From NCBI GenBank assembly GCA_051294375.1, contig CM119263.1, positions 7,550,635 through 7,614,634 of the forward strand: a stretch of 64,000 nucleotides of DNA. Direction: 5' to 3'. Numbering within the stretch: position 1 is the stretch's first letter; every line of letters starts with the position of its first letter. The DNA is from Paraspadella gotoi. Taxonomy: Eukaryota; Chaetognatha. A model generated the notes under the pieces. It had not been told where the DNA came from. It worked only from the letters and a program-made list of their open reading frames with translations, and searched no databases. A program made the translations under genes and the position numbers. This document shows, piece after piece, positions 54,054-64,000 of this stretch.

Positions 54054-55387
54054 CCCGGCGCAGTCGTTTTTAGAGGTGCATTCGTTCTTGACTTGGCGGT
54101 CGGGCTTTCCGCACTCCTTGCTGTCCACCGTCGTCATTGGGCATTGGTAGCGGATCGTGGGACTCAACGCCTGACGTCGCGTTCGTCCTTTTTAAGTTTA
54201 AGATTAAGATTCACTCTGAACAGTTTTTATGGGCATGACTGTTAAGTGTTATGAGATTTCCAGAAGCCCTTTTTATAAATTTCATGCGGATTAAAAGATA
54301 AATTTGAAAGCATATTTATTGCTCATATGGAAATACCGGTAATAAATTACTATGTAAAGAGGTTTTTTTAGTCAAGGGCTTCTGAAACTTGGATCCCAAA
54401 AAAGGCCCACAGGGAAGGAAAAACGTTAAAAGGAAAAGATAGTGAAATTGAAGAGGAAAAAAAAATTAGGAAACGGATAGTATGAAATTTTTTTTTTCCA
54501 GCGAACTGCAAGAACTATGAACAATCCAGAGCATGCGGATCTGACTTTGGCCTCTTCCCAATAACATTATCTTTTGATGCGACGATGACTAAAGTATGAA
54601 ATCGAGCTTTGTCTATTGGTTATTATGGACACCTGCTGTCACCGCGCAATTTACCGTTGCCGCCTCCGCCGCCGCCGCCGCCGCCGCCTCCGAGCATTCC
54701 CAACAGCGTCGGAATGAAATTCGCGATCATTCCGCCAATGTTGCTCCAAAAGCTTCCGCCGCCTGGACGAGACGGGCGCGTTCCGGAGGGCTGCTGAGGG
54801 GGCGGAGGCGGCGGAGCGAGTCCGCCGCCACCGGAAACGGAGTTGCTACCGACCGGAAAAGCGTTTCCGCCTCCTCCGCCGAACGCGTTGGCCGGCATAG
54901 GATGCATGCCGAATTGCCCGGGGAAGCCCGTGCCGACGCCGGTCTGACCGAAGCCCCCTGTGCCCGACCCTGTCCCACCTACGAGCCCCTGGGGTGGTCG
55001 CCCGAAATGAGTGGGACCGCCGAGCCCGGGGAAAGAAAAACCGCTGAACCCGGAAGATTTGGGGTTTTTTTTAAGAAGTCCCGTCGGGTGGAGTTAAAAT
55101 AATGGCGGGAAATCGAGCGGCCGTGGCGAATGAGGTGGATAAGGAGGCAGGGGGAGACGGGAAAGACGCTTTCGAATATTTTCTTTCTTTCATAGAATAT
55201 CGAAGATCGATAGATATAGTGAGATAGAGACAGAGACAGTCGACAGAAGTTACCTTCCAGGCATCCCGCCACCAAACCCGAATTGTCGCGACATCCCACC
55301 TGACGTCGCGCCCTGAGCCGAAACCGCCAAAACGCATAACGCCGCCGCCGCCGCTAACGCCGTCAAAACACTTGCGAACGGAGGCAT
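54054..55387 (-). CDS. Gene B, clean copy of exons 1-3: secreted Gly-rich WAP-type protein
   Basis: Exon 1 (55254-55387) starts with ATG and encodes a signal peptide: MPPFASVLTALAAAAALCVL then AVSA, with likely cleavage before QGATS. Exon 2 (54655-55043, acceptor CCGGGTTCAG) is Gly/Pro rich, with a PPPPPPQQPSGTRPSRPGGG stretch, a hydrophobic IANFIPTLLGML segment and a poly-Gly run. Exon 3 (54054-54170, donor GTAAGT) carries cysteines in YQCPMTTVDSKECGKPDRQ and NECTSKNDCAG, the first half of a WAP-like core. Exons 4-5 are absent here because of gaps. The exon 2 to 3 phase does not match at the best donor, so a boundary or small exon is missed. Gly-rich plus WAP recalls crustins (secreted antimicrobial or protease-inhibitor proteins). 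Function is inferred. Confidence 0.7.
54502..54599 (+). CDS. Low-confidence Cys-containing exon opposite the gene B intron
   Basis: A near-ideal acceptor (T-run then CCAG, AG at 54500-54501) on the + strand is followed by a 31-codon frame, NCKNYEQSRACGSDFG.. to TGA 54597-54599. It sits antisense within the intron between gene B exons 2 and 3. The same sequence recurs on the - strand near 58800-58895. It may be chance, since the acceptor is a simple T run. Confidence 0.15.
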
Positions 55388-55509
55388 TAGTGTGGGAGAG
55401 ATAAATGTTTCTGGCAAATCTGCGTTTGTAATGTATGTCGAAGAAAGATTTTCCCCAGAGTCGGATGCGAGAGATAACCTAAAAATTTGTGTTTCTAACG
55501 CACCTAGTG

Positions 55510-55517
55510 AAAGAGAG

Positions 55518-55596
<79 letters not shown>

Positions 55597-55606
55597 AAGA
55601 GAGAGC
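55510..55606. repeat. (GA)n repeat
   Basis: GA repeat with occasional GAAG interruptions, just outside the inverted gene B copy. Confidence 0.95.
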
Positions 55607-55732
55607 GTAGGCGCGTTGAACGGAAAGTACAAAAAAGATACATTTGAAAATACGACTTTCGCCAAAAAAACTCTAATTTCTATATTAGTTTATTAGTCAT
55701 TAGTGGAATAAGCAAGTAGATAAGCAGGTCGT

Positions 55733-55963
55733 GGTTTTAATTTCATACGCTCAACCAATGGCGGTTTTAATTTCATGCTCAACCAATGACAGAGGTTTTA
55801 ATTTCATCTCAAGCCCTAACTGGCGGAGGGTTTTAATTTCATCTCAACCAATGGCAGAGGTTTTAAATTTCATCTCGAACCAAATGGCAGAGGTTTTAAT
55901 TTCATCTCAATCAATGGCATAGGGGTTTTTTAATTTTCATCTCAACCAATGCGGAGGTGTTCT
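55733..55963. repeat. About 30-bp minisatellite, 8 units, CCAAT in most units
   Basis: Unit GGTTTTAATTTCATCTCAACCAATGGCAGA is repeated eight times with one- to few-base indels between units. Most units contain CCAATGG. A separate run of 10-bp units (CAAATCGTGA/CGAACCGTAG-like) lies at about 56090-56135. Confidence 0.85.
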
Positions 55964-57356
<1,393 letters not shown>

Positions 57357-57611
57357 CACAAATCCGAGAGAAACGTCGTCAGAATCGGTAAAAACTCTTT
57401 TCCGTCGTGTTTGCGCGGGACTCGCGATAATTTTTTTCTCCTCTGCTTCTCGTTTCTACGTTGGAAAAAAAGGGCGAGGAGAGAGAGAGCCCATTTCGCG
57501 GTGGGGGGGGGGGAGGTGAGAGGCAATTTATAAAAGATGAAGTTGTGAAGGAAAAAAAGGAGAGTGAGGGACATACACATCATACCCCTACCCCCCGAAT
57601 ATACAAACCCC

Positions 57612-57692
57612 GGCGGGGATAAAGGTTTATGCCCGCGAGATGTTTTTATGATGTTCCCTTTTTTTCGTTTTTTTTCCATTTTCTCTCTTCTC

Positions 57693-57725
<33 letters not shown>

Positions 57726-57746
57726 TCTCTCTCTCTCTCCTCTCTT

Positions 57747-57789
<43 letters not shown>

Positions 57790-57792
57790 GAG
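57612..57792. repeat. Direct repeat ending in (CT)n, copy 1
   Basis: Starts CGGCGGGGATAAAGGTTTAT, ends TTTCTCTCGCAGAG, and is followed by the 25-N gap. The same sequence restarts immediately after the gap at 57818. Confidence 0.9.
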
Positions 57793-57817
57793 NNNNNNNN
57801 NNNNNNNNNNNNNNNNN
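57793..57817. other. 25-N gap between duplicated sequence
   Basis: Exactly 25 N with the same sequence on both sides (57612-57792 and 57818-58002), the third case of this arrangement in the window. Confidence 0.98.
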
Positions 57818-57886
57818 CGGCGGGGATAAGGTTTATGCCCGCGAGATGTTTTTATGATGTTCCCTTTTTTTCGTTTTTTTTCCATT

Positions 57887-57939
<53 letters not shown>

Positions 57940-57949
57940 CTCTCTCTCC

Positions 57950-57998
<49 letters not shown>

Positions 57999-58002
57999 GA
58001 GA
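57818..58002 (+). promoter_or_regulatory. (CT)n tract acting as possible polypyrimidine tract of gene B
   Basis: About 110 bases of CT repeat end in TTTCTCTCGCAG, an excellent splice acceptor, four bases before the gene B ATG at 58003. If real, the first coding exon of gene B is preceded by an intron whose polypyrimidine tract is an expanded microsatellite. The clean inverted copy diverges just upstream of the ATG and has no such tract. Confidence 0.4.
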
Positions 58003-59783
58003 ATGCCTCCGTTCGCAAGTGTTTTGACGGCGTTAGCGGCGGCGGCGGCGTTATGCGTTTGCGGTTTCGGCTCAGGGCGCGACGTCAGTGGGATGTCGCG
58101 ACAATTCGGGTTTTGTGGCGGGATGCCTGGAAGGTAACTTCTGTCGACTGTCTCTGTCTCTATCTCACTATATCTATCGATCTTCGATATTCTATGAAAG
58201 AAAGAAATATTCGAAAGCGTCTTTCCGTCTCCCCCTGCCTCCTTATCCACCTCATTCGCACACGGCCGTCTCGATTTCCCGCCATTATTTTAACTCCACC
58301 CGACGGGACTTCTTAAAAAAAAAACCCCAAATCTTCGGGTTCAGCGGTTTTTCTTCCCCGGGCTCGGCGGTCCCACTCATTTCGGGCGACACCCAGGGGC
58401 TCGTAGGTGGGACAGGGTCGGGCACAGGGGGCTTCGGTCAGACCGGCGTCGGCACGGGCTTCCCGGGCAATTCGGCATGCATCCTATGCCGGCCAACGCG
58501 TTCGGCGGAGGAGGCGGAAAACGCTTTTCCGGTCGGTAGCAACTCCGTTTCCGGTGGCGGCGGACTCGCTCCGCCGCCTCCGCCCCCTCAGCAGCCCTCC
58601 GGAACGCGCCCGTCTCGTCCAGGCGGCGGAAGCTTTTGGAGGCAACATTGGCGGAATGATCGCGAATTTCATTCCGACGCTGTTGGGAATGCTCGGAGGC
58701 GGCGGCGGCGGCGGCGGCGGAGGCGGCAACGGTAAATTGCGCGGTGACAGCAGGTGTCCATAATAACCAACTAGACAAAGCTCGATTTCATACTTTAGTC
58801 ATCGTCGCATCAAAAGATAATGTTATTGGGAAGAGGCCAAAGTCAGATCCGCATGCTCTGGATTGTTCATAGTTCTTCGCAGTTCGCTGGAAAAAAAAAA
58901 AATTTCATACTATCCGTTTCCTAATTTTTTTTTCCTCTTCAATTTCACTATCTTTTCCTTTTACGTTTTTCCTTCCCTGTGGGCCTTTTTTGATCCAAGT
59001 TTCAGAAGCCCTTGACTAAAAAAACCTCTTTACATAGTAATTTATTACCGGTATTTCCATATGAGCAATAAATATGCTTTCAAATTATCTTTTAATCCGC
59101 ATGAAATTTATAAAAAGGGCTTCTGGAATCTCTAACACTATAACAGTCATGCCATAAAAACTGTTCAGAGTGAATCTTAATCTTAAACTTAAAAAGCGAC
59201 GAACGCGACGCCAGGCGTTGAGTCCCACGATCGCTACCAATGCCCAATGACGACGGTGGACAGCAAGGAGTGCGGAAAGCCCGACCGCCAAGTCAAGAAC
59301 GAATGCACCTCTAAAAACGACTTGCGCCGGGGTAAGTCACGAGAAGCGTCTTTTCTTTTTCAGATTCTATAACTTCGATATATATATATATTGACATAAT
59401 TTTTGTATTATAAGTCGATCCAGTTCCGCGTTTGGCTCTCTGTCAAGTGTCTAAACTCGGAAGAAGATCCATTCCAGAATGAGCCTTTTGAATTAATATA
59501 TATGAATTAATATATGAAATGCCCGAAAACACTTTTATTGAGAAGACAATTCGTAAGAAAAAGATGTTTTCTCAAAATTAGAGAAAGTACTGTCGACGCA
59601 GTTTAGTCGAGAGAAAAAAAAGATGTTATGGCAACATCCGGATTGCCTGTGATGCCCATATGTGGATGGGGCATCTCACTGTTGACTTTGGGGGCTTCCG
59701 ACGCCTCAGTGACGCCTCCTGTCACAGGCGCGGTTACCTCAGTACGGTCTAGGTTTTGCAAACGCAGAGGAAGTCTTTAGTCT
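58003..59783 (+). repeat. Right arm of the second inverted repeat (gene B)
   Basis: Reverse complement of 53461-55387, from the gene B start codon through exon 3 and downstream intron to GCAAACGCAGAGGAAGTCTTT. The arms are separated by 2.6 kb of unmatched DNA rich in simple repeats. Confidence 0.9.
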
Positions 59784-60295
59784 TTCGTCTTTAGTCTTTC
59801 GTCTTTTTTCCCTAACAAAGACGAATTAATAAAAATGAAAATTTTCCTTCTCTGGTGATCAGGATGAATTCTTGCCTGCATGGGAGAGCAAATATGGTTG
59901 CGACAATGGTCTGCAACTAAACCAAATCATGCCAAGAGATGGTTCACCCGGATCGTGTCCTAGCTCTTTCCTTTAAAACTCATTACACAGGTTTTTGTCG
60001 CCGCCATATTGTCGCGCTGTCTTTGAATATTAATTTGAACTGGTTATTTTTCGAATAATTATAAATAGTAGGTTCTTATACAGTAATTAGGTAAATTAGT
60101 AAATTATGGGTGAAAAAAAAAAACAATATTTATACAGGGTTGTTTGAACGTCATCGCAAGCATAAGGAGTAATGTATTTAGTATAAGATATGTGTATAAA
60201 CCTGTATATGTGTAGAATCGTATATTTCGGCTTATATTTTTAAAACTGGAAAAATAATAAGAAAAATAAGAAACTAATAGTTTTAGCGAAGATGA

Positions 60296-60379
<84 letters not shown>

Positions 60380-63300
60380 GAGAGAGAGAAAAAGAGAGAG
60401 AAGAGAGAGAGAAGAGAGAGAAGAGAGAGAGAGAGAGAGGAGAGAATTTATCAGCATTGTTTAATGCCATGGAAATAACTGGTCTATTTTTAGAGGTACT
60501 TTGTTTTTCATCATTTTCCTCAATTTCTAATAATAGTTTTCAAAAATTAAGATTCTGCGATATTGCGTCACCTTACCTTACTTACCTTATCGCTTTTCTC
60601 CAACCCACACCCTTTGACAGGAGGAGACGAGATCTCTGTTCGAATCCTGCACCACGGAATGTCAGTTCGACGAAGATTGCGGCAGCGACGAAAAGTGTTT
60701 GCGGCTTCTTCATCGGAGAATGCGAACAGAATGTCTGCCTCAAGGTCGATTGAATGACAACGACGACAACAACAACGACTACAATAGTTCACTCGTTATC
60801 CAATTGTCAATTTTACATCATTGTTAGTCGGCGTCCGTCGGCCACTCGAGATAGAATTTTTTTTTAGCGATTTTTGAGAATAATTAAATTAAGGTTATTA
60901 CATTATATTTTTTTTTCGTCAAAATGTCTTGGCGTATGGCTGAATTAAGCTTAATCGTATCCGAAATGGTTCGGAGTTCTAACCCCGTTAGGAACGGTAC
61001 CCACAATAGCAGCTTCCATTGATAAGCAGCGTAACGAGGGGGAAAGAAATTTGGAAAGAAAGGCATAGTGACGCAAATTCTTCGTGGCCCAACGCCGTTG
61101 GCAACGGGCACACAATTTGGCGTCAAGCCCTAACTCACATAGCGGAGTTAGCACATCCTGCGAGTACATAGTACAAAAATGAAACAATGACCTTGTTGGA
61201 ATCTGGATCTGATAGACCACGCCTACTTCTTTCGTTGATACAGAGAAATCAATAAATCCGGTTCAGCTCCCACTAAATCGTCATGTTGCATCTTTTTGGA
61301 ACATTCGAAAAAAAAAATCTAATCTTTTAACTTTACAACGGAACTGTGCCAAACCTTCGCATCAAAAAAAAAAAAAAAAAAAAAAATCTTTACGCTTGAA
61401 TAATATCTAATTTAGCTTTCTTTTTTATACTAACTCAAAGATAAACCACAAACTAACCAAAGGATAGAAAATCAAAACGCAAAACTATGAAGAGTGACAC
61501 TAATTTATTTATTAATGCGTGATCGAGGAAACTTCTGAATAATTCAAATTCAGTCAGTACACATGCTATACAGCACAGCTCTTGTCAGTTGCAGAACTCT
61601 CAGGTTGTTGTAACTACCATTTGTTTGTATTTTTTTTATTTGTGATTCCGGATGAGTTAAGTTCTAAAACATATTTTTTTGTTTCTGGAAGGATGAAAAC
61701 GATTCCGCAGATCGTCGTATTTTTTTTTGGTTTTTTTTTGATAAAAAGGAAAAGGAAAAAGGAAGGGGACGTGACGATGATACAGTAGTAGTAATAAATT
61801 TTGTTCGGTTCTGCACTCTTGAAAGTCGTGAGTCTAAAAAATAGAATAGCTCACTGAAATATCCCTCAATCAGGTTGTTGTTGTTGTTGTTGGTTTGGTA
61901 TTCGGAGATAAAACGGAAAAAATGAAACTGACAGACGCTAGGGCGCGCAGGCCCCGCTGACGATAGGAGTTTTGTTTATGTACGATAGCTTTAATGTAGA
62001 GATGACAAAATTAAATTGAATAGATATTTAACAGCGTATATCACCTGCAAAGAAAGAAGAGGAAACTCAAAGAAAAAAAAATCACAAAGAAATGAGATGC
62101 TCTCTGGAATCTGGAAAAGGGGCGGAGGAAGGGGAAGAGGGGCGACGAAAGAAAACAAAAAAACAAAAAAAGAAAGAAAAACGAAAGGTCTGTTTCGGAC
62201 TGTATTGCTGTTTTTGTAACATGGTAAATAGTAGTTTGGTTTTTTTTTTTTTCGGAAAACTATGACCCAGCAGAATTCACCAACAGTCCGCTGAATTGTA
62301 TTATAAGGCTCATATGGTGTTTTCGTCGCGAACCGAAGGGAGACAGATTTTGGAAAAGAATCAAAAAGGCAAAAAGTTTCTTAATTTTTTTTTCCAACTT
62401 AAAAAAAAAAAGGGAATTTTTTTTTTGAAGGGAGAGAGGGAATCTGGTTGGGGGGGCAGGGGAAGGCGGAGTAAAACTTGGTTTCGTGTGTGAAAGTGGG
62501 GGTCACGGGAGTGAGTGGGAGGGAGGTTCGAAATTCATGAACGACCCAAGACTAGAACTGGTACAAGGAAAGGTCAACCGGAAACTCGCCCAAAGTAAGT
62601 AGGGCGTGGTGGATGTATCGTGGGGGGGGCAAGGAGTGAGGCAATCGGTGGAAAGATGGGAGTGGGGTTTTGGGGGGGGGGGGAGGAAGGAGGGTCGGGT
62701 GGAAAAAAATGGAATTCTTTTCCACAATTCTATCTCTCCAGCGGCGCGATAACCATGTAATAACAACAACAATAAATATAAACAGCAGGCTCGGGCGCGA
62801 AATTTCGAGGTTATAAAGAGTACAAAATACATCTACAAAGCATTGTTGATTTTGAGGGTCGAAGGACGACGGCCGAAGAACTCACGTCAGTAGAGAAAGA
62901 GGGAGAGAAAAATCACATTTTTTTTTTGGTTCGGCCGTCGTCTCCCAAGTTTCAACAAAGTCCAAGATGAGAAAAATAACTGAATCATATCTACTTTTTT
63001 TAAAAAAAAACGTGAGAGAGAAAAATCATAGCGAAAATGAAAATGATCGAAAAACCGATACGTGTTTTTTTTTTTTCTGATTAGAAAGTGAAAACTTAGC
63101 ATAGGAGGGATTAAGCGTACGTACAAGATAGAAGAGTTGGATCAATGTCATTAAAAAAACTTGTGACGCTCAGTGAAAAATATACCGGAAACGAAACAAA
63201 AATACAGGGAAATAATAGTAAAACTAGACTTTTATTTTTCTTGAGAATATAATGGTCACAACTCACTAGATCTTTATTTATAATAACTTAGAAAAAAAAT

Positions 63301-64000
63301 GTAGTCACCGTCAAACACGAAAGTGTATAACTCTCGAAAAACAACGTTAAAGATGAATATCCAACCTGACTCTTTAATCTTAACAAACGTACTATGGGCG
63401 ATAAAACTGTAAAAGTATTACAAGATTGCAAAAAGGGTTTACATATTTTTTTTAAATTTAAACACATAGCGTTTGGCTTCGGCTTTATTTGTCGACTTTC
63501 TCACAATGGAATCCTTTTCATTGCTACCGATTCACCCAACAGAAAAACCCAACATGGAAAAAAAAATAAAAAAGAAAAAAAAAATATTCCAAACGCCAAC
63601 TAAAATTTTTCAATTTGTATTCTACAATATATAGAAAGACGGTGGAGAATCACTAGATTTAATAAGGATTAATGACTTTTTATTAAGAAAAAGAAAAACG
63701 AAAACGAAAATCCAAGCATTGGTTTTTTTTTTTTAATATTCTTTCGGGAGACGCTCTTCCATCTCAGTCGAAGGAAATGTACAACATGTACATTAATATA
63801 TATAGATAATAATTGCACTAAAAATACATGAAACCACAAAATAGAACCTCGCTCTCAAATATCATACCTAATCGCCGGAGTAATTCGTATCTCTTCGCAC
63901 AGACACAAGAAAAAGTGGCAAGAAACAAACATTTAAAATAGTAACTATTCTATGAAAAAGTAATTGATAGCGATGATAAGATTGCATGTGCAAAAAGTGA
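59775..64000 (+). repeat. Third copy of the gene B 3' / gene A 3'-flank junction
   Basis: Direct repeat of 36617-40751. From 60943 to the window end it is the reverse complement of the gene A 3' flank (about 33.1-36.17 kb). The repeat runs off the window, so an inverted gene A coding region may continue beyond 64 kb. Confidence 0.9.
60300..60446. repeat. (GA)n tract in the gene B intron, second copy
   Basis: GA repeat between gene B exons 4 and 5, the counterpart of 37106-37258, with different interruption pattern. Confidence 0.9.

Larger units (their letters stand above)
53461..55387 (-). repeat. Left arm of the second inverted repeat (gene B)
   Basis: Matches 58003-59783 in reverse complement. 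This arm has intact frames in exons 1-3, but a 209-N gap. Confidence 0.9.
58003..60753 (+). pseudogene. Gene B, full-length + strand copy with frame errors
   Basis: Exons in order: 58003-58133 (signal peptide), 58345-58731 (Gly/Pro-rich), 59215-59331 (WAP domain 1, first half), 59864-59990 (WAP domain 1, second half) and 60621-60753 (WAP domain 2, stop). Splice sites are kept. Compared with the clean copy at 54054-55387, exon 1 has base losses that shift the end of the signal peptide, exon 2 loses bases in C/G runs, and exon 3 has an extra T before its last cysteine. This copy supplies the only complete exon order and shows that gene B ends about 0.2 kb before the inverted gene A flank. The damage pattern looks like unpolished sequence, so gene B itself may be intact in the organism. 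Confidence 0.65.

Overview
The window is nuclear DNA from an animal, most likely an arthropod. It has spliced genes with consensus GT..AG introns, AT-rich non-coding DNA, very abundant (GA)n/(CT)n and trinucleotide microsatellites, a foldback transposable element and assembly gaps. The species cannot be named from sequence. A glycine-rich secreted protein with two WAP-like cysteine clusters recalls arthropod crustin-like proteins, but this is only a hint.

Two genes dominate. Gene A (20184-31250, + strand, five coding exons) encodes an approximately 2,873-residue nuclear-type protein: a 936-residue low-complexity N-terminus followed by twelve widely spaced C2H2 zinc fingers, seven of them (fingers 2-8) variants of one finger with an aromatic pair in the recognition helix. 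It also has two CtBP-like PxNLS motifs. A foldback MITE of about 0.9 kb (19238-20129) ends 54 bp before its start codon. Gene B encodes a small secreted protein: signal peptide, Gly/Pro-rich segment, then two four-disulfide-core (WAP-like) cysteine clusters over about five exons.

Layout: 1-11 kb is repeat-rich, with gaps, a long (CGG)n, a long (GA)n, an 18-bp minisatellite and only weak exon candidates. 11.2-15.9 kb is a direct tandem duplication split by a 25-N gap. 16-20.1 kb holds purine tracts, candidate upstream exons, a paired E-box and the MITE. 20.2-36.2 kb is intact gene A with its 3' region. 36.2-37.7 kb holds gene B exons 4-5 on the + strand. 37.7-53.2 kb is a degraded inverted copy of gene A. 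54.0-55.4 kb is a clean inverted copy of gene B exons 1-3. 57.6-60.8 kb is a noisier + strand copy of all gene B exons. 60.9-64.0 kb is a third copy of the gene A 3' flank, inverted.

The copies are mutually consistent with one real locus in which gene B and gene A converge tail to tail, about 5 kb apart. Copies beside 25-N gaps carry scattered indels in coding and non-coding DNA alike, while the other copies are clean. The simplest reading is that the large palindrome, the second inverted repeat and the tandem duplication were made or inflated by gap filling with unpolished long reads. A true inverted segmental duplication is not excluded by sequence alone.
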